Positions 33,620-42,115 of a stretch of 64,000 nucleotides of DNA are shown here, piece after piece (position 1 is the stretch's first letter; every line of letters starts with the position of its first letter). Source of the stretch: Longitalea luteola (GTDB taxonomy: Bacteria; Bacteroidota; Bacteroidia; Chitinophagales; Chitinophagaceae); the NCBI RefSeq assembly GCF_017356035.1, contig NZ_JAFIQX010000004.1, positions 589,215 through 653,214 on the forward strand, in the 5' to 3' direction. The notes under the pieces were generated by a model that saw nothing but the letters and a program-made list of their open reading frames with translations, searched no databases and was not told the origin of the DNA. Position numbers and translations under genes: made by a program.

Positions 33620-35407
33620 ATGAAGCGCCGCCGCAAAAACCCCTTTCTGCTTATTGGATTTTTTTTCATTTCCTCTTACTGCATGGCGCAACAATGGCGT
33701 ATTCAGACCGACAGCCTGCTGAAAGCCGGTAAAAAGGCAATCGCCCCGGTGGAACAAGTAAAATATTTTACAGACGCTGCTTTTATATTTTTATTGCAGG
33801 ACCCCGACACCTCCATGTTACTGTACAATGAAGCGGAACGTTTCGCTACCAGCAACGGCAACGATACGGCGCTGGCCATGGTGTATGCCGGCAAAAGCGC
33901 AGTTTACCTGATGAAAGACAACAACGCCATGACGATGGAATATGCGTTAAAAGCATTAAAGATCAGCGAACGTACGACATTACCGCCCGATGTGCTTGCC
34001 GCTATATACCGGAAATTAGGGTATGTATACCGTAACACCAATCAGTTTGCCAAAGCGATAGATGCCTATAAGAAGGCGCTGGCCTATTCAGAAGCTTCGA
34101 ACAACAGTTATGATATGGCGACCACCTCGTCAAACATCGGGAACATCTTCAACAGCTTCAACCACTACGACAGCGCGCTGGTGTACCACGAAAAAACACT
34201 CGAATTTGCGCATACGGGCAACTATAAAGACATCATAGCCAGAACTTATATCCAGATCATCAATTCGTACAATGGTCTGAAACAATATGCGAAGTCATTT
34301 CAGGCAGTGGCTGCTATGCGGCCTTATTTGGTTTTGCCTGATGTAATGCCGCTGACAAAAGGGTTAGGCTATACGAAGATCGCCAGCCTCGATATGCAGC
34401 ATGGATCACCCCGCCATACGCTGGCGGCAATGTACCTCGATAGTATGAAACGCCTGATGGCCATCACTTCGCCCGGGAAGGATAACCTGCTGGAATATTA
34501 TCTCAACCGCGCCTTGCTGGAATTCAGCCTGAATCATTATGATTCGGCCAGAGCGGCGCTGGAAAGATACAATGACCTGAAAAAACAGCGGGACGATGAG
34601 ATCATCAGCGGTCATGCGCAGGAACTGGATACGCGGTACGAAAGCGGTAAAAAAGATGCCCGCATAAAAGACCTGGATCAACAAAACCGCCTGCGCAAAA
34701 AATTATTGTTCATTGCCGTCACCGCTTCCGCCATTTTCCTGGCCCTGTTGTTCTTGCTGTGGCGGCAGAACAAGAAAATAAAAAAGCAGGAAGGCCACCT
34801 GAACTACCTGATGAAAGAGCTGCATCACCGCGTCAAGAACAACCTGCAGATCGTAAGCAGCCTGCTGAATTTGCAAAGCGCCAGGATCGATGATCCCCAG
34901 GCACAGAAGGCGTTGACCGAAGGCCAGCACCGGATCGAGGCCATGAGCCTGATACACCAGAAACTATACCAGACCAAAACCACCAGCCGGGTGAATATAC
35001 AGGAGTTCATTGCAGAATTATCGGAGAACCTGATGCATGCCTACGGTTACAAAGCTGATAACTTCAACCTGCAATTAGAGATAGCAGTTAAAGAACTGGA
35101 AGCCGATACGGCGATCCCCGTAGGATTGATCCTGAATGAAGTGGTGACCAATGCTTTTAAGTACGCTTACCGGCAGGTGACCGATCCTTCGTTATACATT
35201 TCACTGGAGGAGCACGGTGGCAAGCTGCAACTGACCATCGCCGATAACGGCCGGGAACTTACAGAGAAAAGCTGGCGGCTGTCTGCCTCATTCGGACGGC
35301 AATTGATACATTCGCTTACCCGGCAACTGGAAGGCAGCATGCAGTTGAACTGCGATGCCGGTTCCGTATTTACATTTACATTCCCTGTTAAACCTGTACA
35401 AGCATGA
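33620..35407 (+). CDS. TPR-containing sensor histidine kinase (HisKA_2)
   Basis: A 595-residue membrane kinase: signal peptide (ending SSYCMA), TPR-like helical repeats in the periplasm (about 30-330, for example KLGYVYRNTNQFAKAIDAYKKAL), a membrane span (about 362-385), a HisKA_2 dimerisation helix with the phosphorylated His in MKELHHRVKNNLQ (about residue 399) and a HATPase domain with N-box GLILNEVVTNAFKYAY. The G1 box reads IADNGRELTEK, so the second glycine of D-x-G-x-G is missing. Its stop overlaps the response regulator start (ATGA), indicating coupling. Confidence 0.9.
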   Translation: MKRRRKNPFLLIGFFFISSYCMAQQWRIQTDSLLKAGKKAIAPVEQVKYFTDAAFIFLLQDPDTSMLLYNEAERFATSNGNDTALAMVYAGKSAVYLMKDNNAMTMEYALKALKISERTTLPPDVLAAIYRKLGYVYRNTNQFAKAIDAYKKALAYSEASNNSYDMATTSSNIGNIFNSFNHYDSALVYHEKTLEFAHTGNYKDIIARTYIQIINSYNGLKQYAKSFQAVAAMRPYLVLPDVMPLTKGLGYTKIASLDMQHGSPRHTLAAMYLDSMKRLMAITSPGKDNLLEYYLNRALLEFSLNHYDSARAALERYNDLKKQRDDEIISGHAQELDTRYESGKKDARIKDLDQQNRLRKKLLFIAVTASAIFLALLFLLWRQNKKIKKQEGHLNYLMKELHHRVKNNLQIVSSLLNLQSARIDDPQAQKALTEGQHRIEAMSLIHQKLYQTKTTSRVNIQEFIAELSENLMHAYGYKADNFNLQLEIAVKELEADTAIPVGLILNEVVTNAFKYAYRQVTDPSLYISLEEHGGKLQLTIADNGRELTEKSWRLSASFGRQLIHSLTRQLEGSMQLNCDAGSVFTFTFPVKPVQA

Positions 35408-36168
35408 ACGACAAAGTAAAGATCATGATCGTGGAAGATGAGACCATTGTAGCGATGGACCTTTCGCTGCGCCTGCAAAAAGAAGGTTACGAGGTGGTGG
35501 GTATTGCCAGTAACAGCGACGATGCCATTGAGATCTATACCGAACACAAGCCCGACCTGGTATTGATGGATATTAATATTAAAGGTAAAAAAGACGGCAT
35601 TGAAACTGCCGCCGCCTTAAAAAAGATCCAGGAAGTGCCATTGATCTTTCTCACGGCTTTTTCTCAGAATGAATATATTACCCGGGCCAAAACCGTAAAC
35701 CCTTCGGCCTACCTGGTAAAACCATTCAATAACGACAGCCTGCACACCAGCATCCAGATCGCCATTCACAATTTTGCCGTGCCGGGCAAACCCACCCATC
35801 CGCAGCCAGTTGTAGAAGCGAAAGACGATACCGCTAAAGAAACATTGCTGTTCTTCAATAACTACTTTTTTGTAAAACACAATTATCGCTTTAACAAGTT
35901 CTCCCTCGATGAGCTGTTATTTGCCGAAAGTGATAACAATTATATCAGGCTGGTTACTACCAAGAAGAAAATAGCATTGCGCTTATCCCTGCAATACCTG
36001 GCAGATAAGTTCAATCACCCGGCCCTGGTACGGGTGCACCGGGGCTTTATTGTGAACATCAGGAACATCGATAGCTTTAACGAAGAAGAGATCATCATAG
36101 GGCCACATCAGATCCCTATCGGCAGGAATTATAAGGATGATTTTTTAAAAAGTTTCAGGTATTTGTAA
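35404..36168 (+). CDS. LytTR response regulator
   Basis: A 254-residue two-domain regulator. The receiver domain has the acidic pair in VEDET, the phospho-acceptor Asp in LVLMDINIKG (about residue 58), Thr in FLTAFS and Lys in YLVKPF. After a linker comes a LytTR DNA-binding domain (about 155-254) with LLFAESDNNYIRLV and ALVRVHRGFIVN. It overlaps the kinase by four bases and forms a two-component pair with it. LytTR regulators in Bacteroidota often control envelope or starvation genes; targets are not visible here. Confidence 0.93.
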   Translation: MNDKVKIMIVEDETIVAMDLSLRLQKEGYEVVGIASNSDDAIEIYTEHKPDLVLMDINIKGKKDGIETAAALKKIQEVPLIFLTAFSQNEYITRAKTVNPSAYLVKPFNNDSLHTSIQIAIHNFAVPGKPTHPQPVVEAKDDTAKETLLFFNNYFFVKHNYRFNKFSLDELLFAESDNNYIRLVTTKKKIALRLSLQYLADKFNHPALVRVHRGFIVNIRNIDSFNEEEIIIGPHQIPIGRNYKDDFLKSFRYL

Positions 36169-36298
36169 GGTGTGCCACACTTACCCGTTCGACGCCAGGA
36201 AACTGCGGACACCTACCCTGTAATATTTTGCCGTAAAAGCTTGCATACGATCCTATAATTGCTATTTTTATCTCCAATCCAGTCCCAATATCCTTTGT

Positions 36299-37486
36299 AT
36301 GCAAGTAGAAAGCATAAAAACCACCCGCAACGTTGCCATTGTGTATGCAGATGCCGCTTCCGGCTCCCGGTCTGCGGCGACAGCCTTACAAAAAGTGTTG
36401 CAGTCCCAACAACCCCACTGCCGGGTACGTTTGGTGAACATTACGGAGATCTTCGACCATCATCGCCTTTTCGGAAAACTTATTCGCAGCAGCATTCACT
36501 ATTTTAACTGGCAATTGAAACGTGACCGCAGCTTCGATCTGCGCGGACTCATCAACGGCACCCTGTTTGCCCACGACCTCATTGGCCGAAATGGAATTCG
36601 TAAAATGGCCGCATTCTGGCAATCATTCTATCCTGATGTAATTGTTTCGGTAACGCCTCTCTTCAACCCTGTGTTATACCGCAGTGCCATGGAGGTGAAC
36701 CCGGGCGTACAATGCATTACCATTCCGGTAAATTTCAATGAAGTTTGCAGCCGCTACTGGTTTACCCCTAAAGTAAAGCAGTATTACCTGAATGCAACGG
36801 AACAACTGCAGCAGCAGGCCGCAAAAGCAGGCATTCCCGAACAATATCGTTTCCGCATAACCGGTTTGCCGGTAGACGAAAGCGCTTATGAGCCGGCGCC
36901 GGCCGACCGCCATTTTCAATTACGCTCGATCGGACTGAATCCCGAATGGCCGGTAGCACTGATCTCATTTGGCGCACAAGGTTCGCACAAAATACGTGCT
37001 GTTGTGCACGCCCTGGCCAAACAACACCGCCAGTTGAACCTGATCATTTTATGTGGTAAGAACAAACGATCATTCCGTAAGATAACCGCTTTACAACTCC
37101 CCTTGCCTACGGCCGTTTACAGCTATTTACACCAATCGCCAATACTTTTCCTGCACCTGAGTGATCTCGTGATAGGTAAAGCCGGCGCTATGACCATCTC
37201 GGAAGCGCTGATCACGCAGAAACCGCTGATAGCGCTCAGGAGCAGGAGCATGCGGCCCCTGCAAAAGGCACAGGAAGACTGGTTAACGCAAACCGGAACA
37301 GGGCTTGTAGCAGCAACGCCTTCCAAAATTGCCCAGGCTGTAACTGCTGTAATGACGAATGAAACGTATAAGCATAACATGCAGGAACATAGCCACAAGG
37401 CCATTTACGAGGCAGCGGCTTTTATAGAAAGGATTGGCAAATTGAACCAGGTGCAACGGCTTAGGGTTAATAAGATGATGAGTTGA
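36299..37486 (+). CDS. GT28/MurG-like glycosyltransferase
   Basis: A 395-residue GT-B enzyme of the monogalactosyldiacylglycerol synthase/processive diacylglycerol glucosyltransferase type. The N-terminal domain (NVAIVYADAASGSRSAA) lacks a signal; the C-terminal donor domain has VALISFGAQGSHKI near residue 225, ILCGKNK and the GKAGAMTISEAL nucleotide-sugar motif near residue 300. Such enzymes add sugars to membrane diacylglycerol or lipid II. The N-terminus departs from the classic G-x-G-H, so the acceptor is uncertain. Confidence 0.78.
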   Translation: MQVESIKTTRNVAIVYADAASGSRSAATALQKVLQSQQPHCRVRLVNITEIFDHHRLFGKLIRSSIHYFNWQLKRDRSFDLRGLINGTLFAHDLIGRNGIRKMAAFWQSFYPDVIVSVTPLFNPVLYRSAMEVNPGVQCITIPVNFNEVCSRYWFTPKVKQYYLNATEQLQQQAAKAGIPEQYRFRITGLPVDESAYEPAPADRHFQLRSIGLNPEWPVALISFGAQGSHKIRAVVHALAKQHRQLNLIILCGKNKRSFRKITALQLPLPTAVYSYLHQSPILFLHLSDLVIGKAGAMTISEALITQKPLIALRSRSMRPLQKAQEDWLTQTGTGLVAATPSKIAQAVTAVMTNETYKHNMQEHSHKAIYEAAAFIERIGKLNQVQRLRVNKMMS

Positions 37487-38057
37487 CGTTTTAATTGGCC
37501 ATCCCATAAATCAAAGAACTGAATTATTGTTTGTGACCATTACTTTGTTGAATACAAATGTATCATTAAACCAATAGGAAAAACGCGTAATACCAGATCA
37601 GTAGCCGTCGTTGGCAGGTTTGAGCCGCAGTGGATCAATGGTGGCCGGAAATGTACAAAACAGCCGTTTTGGGTCATGTATCACTGCATTTCGACTAATA
37701 ACCAATAGATTAATTTTAAAAAGGAGCGGCTGTTCACCCGGGTCTTGTGGTGGAAAATTCGTATGAGCATGTTGACGGTTTGTCTATGAAACTGCATGCA
37801 TTTCTTCGGGATTTGTTCGGCTCTTCCCCGGGGATGCTTTGGGTTTTCTCCCGGAAATCCCGAACAAATCCCGAAGCAGGCCCAGCGCAGAGTGGGCTCA
37901 GACTGGAAGAAATGTAGGTTAACTTACCGCTGTTATTCTGGTCAACTCCATGTAAATGACTTATGTTTATTTCAGTCTGTTGATTTAAAATCACTGTAAT
38001 GAAAAAAGGAGGCCGTATTAACCTCCTTCAATTATTTTTTTGACTTACTCACTTTAT
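37487..38057. other. Non-coding region with an exact 17-bp inverted repeat
   Basis: No credible gene in 571 bases. CTTCGGGATTTGTTCGG (37804-37820) and CCGAACAAATCCCGAAG (37860-37876) are exact complements with a 39-base loop. Bases 37600-37740 are GC-poor and hold no recognised element; a decayed gene cannot be excluded. The region marks the border between housekeeping DNA and the accessory Rhs region. Confidence 0.5.
38006..38028 (-). terminator. AAGGAGG/CCTCCTT terminator, copy 1
   Basis: AAGGAGG (38006-38012) and CCTCCTT (38022-38028) flank an eight- to nine-base loop, with T-runs on both strands. It is 30 bases after the minus-strand TonB_C-like gene. Four more copies follow other small genes in this region. 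Confidence 0.8.
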
Positions 38058-38519
38058 TTATCTATCACAAGGATTCAACGCTTGCACGAACTCAGTGGTT
38101 ACGTTATTCCCGTTACAGGTACCCGGTTTCCACTTGCCCGATTTGCGATAAATGCGTAGTGCTTCCTTTTCCAGCGCATTCGGTTCTTTTACCTCTGTTT
38201 CGCCACGCATAGGTACTGTTCTTCTGATCATTCCGGCAGAATCTATGACCAATTTAATTCTTAAGTTACAATCCATCGTGGCATCAATATCGTTAGTATT
38301 AAAATTCCTGTTTATATACCTCCCCCATGCAGGCGCACCGCCCGGATACTCCGGTACGGTTTCTACACCCGTGTATACAGTTAACCCAAGTGTTGTATCG
38401 TAATAGCTTTTACATCCGAAAGCAGGCTGAGGTGCATTGGTATTTTTGATCGAAGTATCGGACGATAACCAGGAAAAAGAAGAAACTAAAAGGGCAAAAT
38501 AAGTAATAAAGTTCATCAT
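38058..38519 (-). CDS. TonB C-terminal-like secreted small protein
   Basis: A 153-residue exported protein with an N-terminal signal (hydrophobic TYFALLVSSFSWL). The later part matches a TonB C-terminal fold: VPEYPGGAPAWGRYINRNF, LRIKLVIDSAGMI and EALRIYRKSGKWKPG. There is no proline-rich spacer and no membrane anchor for a real TonB. It sits at the end of the Rhs array and shares its terminator type, so it could be a cassette gene. Function unknown. Confidence 0.7.
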   Translation of the reverse strand: MMNFITYFALLVSSFSWLSSDTSIKNTNAPQPAFGCKSYYDTTLGLTVYTGVETVPEYPGGAPAWGRYINRNFNTNDIDATMDCNLRIKLVIDSAGMIRRTVPMRGETEVKEPNALEKEALRIYRKSGKWKPGTCNGNNVTTEFVQALNPCDR

Positions 38520-38807
38520 AAATAAAGGTTTACGGCAGTGTCATTATTGAGCATCCGCGCCAATATACAATTTTTTGGGTAGCGGTCAAATGTGAATCAC
38601 CCAATTCCATTCGTATTAACATTACCCACATTATTTTCAACCAAAAAGCCAGCGGCAAAACTATTTTCAAAGCCTTGGCCTGTATCAATTACATTGATGT
38701 GTGCGTGTACCTCTCCATGCTACCCTACCGGGCATGCCTATGCTTTCAAATTGAGCAAGCCAAAGCCAACAGGCTCATTGAGAACAAAAATAACGGATCA
38801 TGTTGAA
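38520..38807. other. Unassigned stretch between the TonB_C-like gene and the Rhs fragment
   Basis: About 290 bases without a confident gene. One plus-strand reading from about 38617 gives an open frame of 60 codons with a plausible amino-acid mix (for example IFNQKASGKTIFKALACINYID), ending at 38803; it has no clear start and I do not recognise it. It may be a relic. Confidence 0.3.
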
Positions 38808-38976
38808 AACTCCGGGGAACGGATGGCCGTTGATCGCGGTGTAATCATTGCCAAAATAGTTCAGCGTAAGCCCGATGGCATCTTGTGCAGTGTACTGGTT
38901 AAGTCGGCCGGCATGTCCATCCTGGCCCATCTCAAATGAATCCGTTCCACCTGAACTGTTAATGCCTTTTAACCAA

Positions 38977-38998
38977 CCCCAGCTAAGCGGGGCAGGCT
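38977..38998. repeat. Mini-hairpin insertion CCCCAGCTAAGCGGGG, copy 1
   Basis: A palindromic ~20-22 base block interrupts the Rhs coding sequence between codons corresponding to L-Q and G-W-L-K-G of the intact gene. The identical block is at 45705-45726. Confidence 0.75.
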
Positions 38999-39030
38999 TT
39001 GCAGCGTGTATGCATAGTCCATACCCTGCA

Positions 39031-39054
39031 TCCCGACTGAAGTCGGGACAAGCG
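39031..39054. repeat. Mini-hairpin insertion TCCCGACTGAAGTCGGGA, copy 1
   Basis: An 18-base palindrome plus six bases interrupts the Rhs reading between E-Q-Q and Q-G-x-D-Y-A-Y-T-L-Q. The same insertion is at 45759-45782. Confidence 0.75.
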
Positions 39055-39215
39055 CTGCTGTTCACTTAATGTTAGCTGTAGCATTGGTCCATGCAGGTAT
39101 GGCTTCTGCTCTGCACTCGTGAACGAGGGCAGCCTGGCCGCAGCCGAATTAATTGCACCAGGTATCCTCCGCTGATTTCTGCATGTTGAAGCGTTTTAAT
39201 GGGGTGAATTGAAAA

Positions 39216-39238
39216 AAGGAGGCCGTATCGACCTCCTT
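39216..39238 (-). terminator. AAGGAGG/CCTCCTT terminator, copy 2
   Basis: AAGGAGG (39216-39222) and CCTCCTT (39232-39238), 46 bases downstream of the orphan immunity-like gene on the minus strand. Confidence 0.78.
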
Positions 39239-39283
39239 CAATGATTTTATTCTTACTATTCTTTTACCAATTTTTTTGAGACA

Positions 39284-39619
39284 TTAGCCTTTAATAAACA
39301 TTTCTATATCATCTAAAGCATCTCCTATCCCAGCTATTTCAGGCTCATTTAACCTAGTGCGGAGTATACTTATTACTTTATCTTTTTCAAGTTTACCATG
39401 TATCCTTGCCACATGCCCTAAGCAGGTGGCAGCTAAGCCACTTATTTCAGAATTATTACTCATGAAAAAATAAAGACATTTATCTTGCACCCATTTCCAA
39501 TCTTGCTCATTCAAAGCTATAGCGACCAGTGCATGACAAATATTTTTAACATCTTTTGATGCAAATATCTTTTCAGCCAATTCCTTATCAAGCGGAATAT
39601 CATTATAATCTTTATCCAT
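39284..39619 (-). CDS. Orphan immunity-like protein (HEAT-type helical)
   Basis: A 111-residue, all-helical cytoplasmic protein without signal peptide. Segments NICHALVAIALNEQDWKWVQDKC, SGLAATCLGHVARIHGKL and GIGDALDDIEMFI resemble small HEAT-like proteins that sit next to toxin genes in many Bacteroidota and Proteobacteria. No toxin tip lies directly upstream; the adjacent Rhs fragment has lost its tip. It ends in the array's shared terminator. I call it an immunity gene by context and pattern, not by proof. Confidence 0.6.
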   Translation of the reverse strand: MDKDYNDIPLDKELAEKIFASKDVKNICHALVAIALNEQDWKWVQDKCLYFFMSNNSEISGLAATCLGHVARIHGKLEKDKVISILRTRLNEPEIAGIGDALDDIEMFIKG

Positions 39620-39679
39620 GATTCAGTTTTGTTATTTTCCCTTTTTTATCTGCCATACCTGATTTTATTAGAGCCTTTT

Positions 39680-39905
39680 GCCGTACATCTCAATATTAAC
39701 TACGCCACATGCAGAAATTACTTATCGGGCCATAACGCTAATCCTACATGCCTGCGATACGCAGCTTAAGCCCCAAATTCAACGATTGATATTAGCAGGT
39801 GTTGTACTCCCGGCTTTCTGTATTGAGTGCTACTTTCATGTAAAAGTGTTTAATGGGTTGAAATGAAAAAGGAGGCTGTATTGACCTCCTTCAATAGATT
39901 ATATA
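39680..39905. repeat. Repeat with small HTH-protein remnant, copy 1 (short form)
   Basis: The plus strand encodes AVHLNINYATCRNYLSGHN to a stop at 39769, the tail of a NUMOD1-like helix-turn-helix fragment also present at 46443-46515. The homology then continues through GTATTGAGTGCT, TCATGTAA and TTTAATGGG to the GGAGG terminator. Compared with 46566-46750 this copy lacks the ~115 bases between two GTGAAATAAAAA-like repeats, as expected from slippage or recombination between them. Confidence 0.65.
39869..39891 (-). terminator. AAGGAGG/CCTCCTT terminator, copy 3
   Basis: AAGGAGG (39869-39875) and CCTCCTT (39885-39891), 66 bases downstream of the presumed immunity gene of the caspase-like tip. 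Confidence 0.78.
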
Positions 39906-39956
39906 AAGCCAGTGTGTTGGCCTTGGTGCTATTTTATTTATGTTGTTAAAGAATGA

Positions 39957-40361
39957 CTACTTTCCACCTTTTCTATTAGGATCATATGTATTGACATATA
40001 ATTTTTGAGCTTCTAACAATTTTTCATTGTCGACAGTGGGCGGGTTGTAATTGTTATTCTTCATATCAGTAAGGAATTCCTCTGGAATTAAATCAGTGTA
40101 CTGTTTAGAATAATAATACCCAAGATAGCTAGGCCAAATCCATGTTCCATCTGTATAAAAAATGAGTGGGACAATTGGATTATTCATTTTATCATAAACG
40201 TAATGCAAAAAAGAAACAACTACTGTTCCATTCTCCAAATAGTTAATGATCTGTTCAAGATTTTCAACTGGCACCTCCTTTTGTATTTGATATTCGCTTA
40301 ATGGCTGTCCAATCTTAAACAATCCACGTTCATGATCGCTAATGATACCTACAAATTTCAT
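39957..40361 (-). CDS. Presumed immunity protein for the caspase-like Rhs tip
   Basis: A 134-residue soluble protein without signal peptide, starting MKFVGIISDHERGLF and containing an aromatic-rich middle (WIWPSYLGYYYSKQYTDL). I do not recognise the family. It starts eleven bases after the stop of the orphan Rhs tip and ends in the array terminator, which is the standard position of an immunity gene. The DNA is markedly AT-rich compared with the Rhs core. Confidence 0.6.
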   Translation of the reverse strand: MKFVGIISDHERGLFKIGQPLSEYQIQKEVPVENLEQIINYLENGTVVVSFLHYVYDKMNNPIVPLIFYTDGTWIWPSYLGYYYSKQYTDLIPEEFLTDMKNNNYNPPTVDNEKLLEAQKLYVNTYDPNRKGGK

Positions 40362-40372
40362 TTCTATTAATT

Positions 40373-41675
40373 TTATTCAAACAAGAGCATTTTCCCTACT
40401 TCATGTTGCTTTGTGGGCGCTACATAGAATTGTTGTCCGTAATTTACCATAAAGCTCCCTTTGTTCATAATTGAAAGCTCCCCAGTTGGTGCTACAACTT
40501 GTACACCTGCTATTTTTTGTAATTGAGCAGCTGCACCATTTGGAAAATTTCCTGAATAACAAGACATTAGTCTGATTTTAGTGCCGGGCTTATATCCATT
40601 GGCTAACATATGATTATATAATTCTTGAGGACTAACAATTTTTTTGTTTATTGTAAATGCCATCCCATCCTCAGTACCATGCACAACAGCATCATACCAA
40701 CCTTTTTTAGAAATTAGATTAGCTGAATTTTGAATAATTGCTTTATCACTTCCAAAACCCACAAGAGGCATTACTCGATTTCTTGCAGCTATTCCTCCTA
40801 AGAATCTAAGCCCTCCTCTAAGTAACATGCCAACACCTAATAAATCCTCTACATTAAAATTACTTGGCTCAATTTTGCCCGATACAAAGCTGTTTGAAGA
40901 ATTTGCTGTAGCTTTTGCTGCAGCGGTAAAGTGTCTAGCTGCTTCGTAATTTAATCCACTTCCTACAAATCTATCAAGTTCCTTTTTATTCAATTCTTCA
41001 TTTCCACTCAATGATTTTGCAGCCGAATTATACAATCCCAATGAACTTCCCAAAGATTTTGCTGCCAGAGAAGTAGACAATACATTCACATAACCACCAG
41101 ACCCATACCAACCAGCTTTGGTCAAATTTCCTTTTGCATCACGTAATCCACCGGAATGCCAATACCAAGTCTCCGTTTTTGTTCCAGTGTAATCTCCCCT
41201 TGCATTGTAGGTGTCTTGGGAAGTGGATTGTGACTGGCCTTCCTGAGTTCCGTTTATTGCCGGCTTAGGCTCACCACCATCCAAATCTATATTTGCCATT
41301 GGGCTATTCCCTGCAAACTGATAAGGCGTCAACTCAGGATATCCCTTAGTAAGTGGGTCAACCGATAAAAACCTTCCTATCCTCGGGTCACTGATCCTCA
41401 TCCCATAGTCCTGTTGATTCCCCAACCCCTTCACCTCATTGTCATTCATCTTGCCATTAAACCCAAACTTATAAGGCACATTATTATTAGGCAACGCTAC
41501 CCGGCTAATCATCCCAAACGGATAATAATCCTGAGCAGTCACAATATGCGGGTCGTAGTGATGAATCAAAGAGCTTCCGGCTGAAGATACGCCAAATTTG
41601 CGATCTGATACAGTAGCCAGTACGTTCCCTAAATGGTTGGTCAACTCATATACTGTTTATGCCCGCGTTCGTATA
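40373..41675 (-). pseudogene. Orphan Rhs C-terminal module with caspase-like toxin tip
   Basis: The 5' part (41675 to about 41290) is the Rhs core: TNHLGNVLATVSDRKFG, YYPFG, FNGKMNDNEVKG, then FLSVDP and the hinge YQFAGNSP followed by D-L-D-G. A two-base insertion at about 41648-41651 shifts the frame and creates a stop, and the frame that remains has only TTG as start, so the module is probably silent. The tip (about residues 105-423) ends in a region with DAVVHGTEDGMAF and IRLMSCYSGNFPNG followed by GVQVVAPTG, the His-Gly/Cys arrangement of caspase-like (clan CD, CHAT-like) peptidases. It would be expressed if recombined onto an intact Rhs gene. Confidence 0.7.
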
Positions 41676-41714
41676 TGAAACGTACGAATCTTTATGAGCT
41701 ATGTAAGGATGAAA

Positions 41715-41963
41715 TTACAGGTAAAAGAAATGGAGTACACTCCGACAAATAATAAAGTTATGGCGGTTTATACCAAAATCACAATGCTGTATGTTGACTT
41801 CCTGTAGCTTATAGCGTTCCTTAAACTCATTGTTTACCATCGGGTTCTTATGATTTATTATAGATCTTGATGCAGAATAATCCGAATGGTCTAAATACTT
41901 CCTTTCAATCCCATATAAGTCCTTGAATGGGCTGTCCTCAAAGCAGACCAGGTCTTCCATCAT
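41715..41963 (-). CDS. Short unidentified frame, possibly a relic
   Basis: An 82-codon frame (starting MMEDLVCFEDSPFKDLYGIE) with a credible composition up to about residue 70. No family is recognised and nothing upstream suggests a ribosome site. It lies between two degraded modules and may itself be a fragment. Confidence 0.3.
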   Translation of the reverse strand: MMEDLVCFEDSPFKDLYGIERKYLDHSDYSASRSIINHKNPMVNNEFKERYKLQEVNIQHCDFGINRHNFIICRSVLHFFYL

Positions 41964-42115
41964 TCCACAAACCTACATCCGATATGGATTCATTACCTGA
42001 TCCGGAAAAATGCCGCTTATTGAACGAATGCATACCGCGCTTGCATCAGGAGGCTTACTGTACCTACAAGTATATCATGCAACTAGTCCAAAAGGTTATC
42101 GAAAATTATGAACAT

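Larger units (their letters stand above)
38808..39181 (-). pseudogene. Rhs fragment, truncated and without toxin tip
   Basis: This 374-base segment is nearly identical to 45536-45910. It encodes a piece of an Rhs protein around GWLKGINSSGGTD and TAQDAIGLTLNYFGNDY, then breaks off after GHPFPGV at 38808, where unrelated sequence begins. Two hairpin insertions (38977-38998 and 39031-39054) disturb the frame upstream of GWLKG. The only open frame begins at a GTG immediately after a stop, so it is not expected to be translated as a functional protein. Upstream of the insertions the frame reads HGPMLQLTLSEQQ, related but not identical to the intact Rhs protein. Confidence 0.75.

Noticed and set aside
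38592..38939. A 115-codon plus-strand frame
   Set aside because: It runs into the antisense of the Rhs fragment, so it cannot be one gene; only its first part could be a relic.
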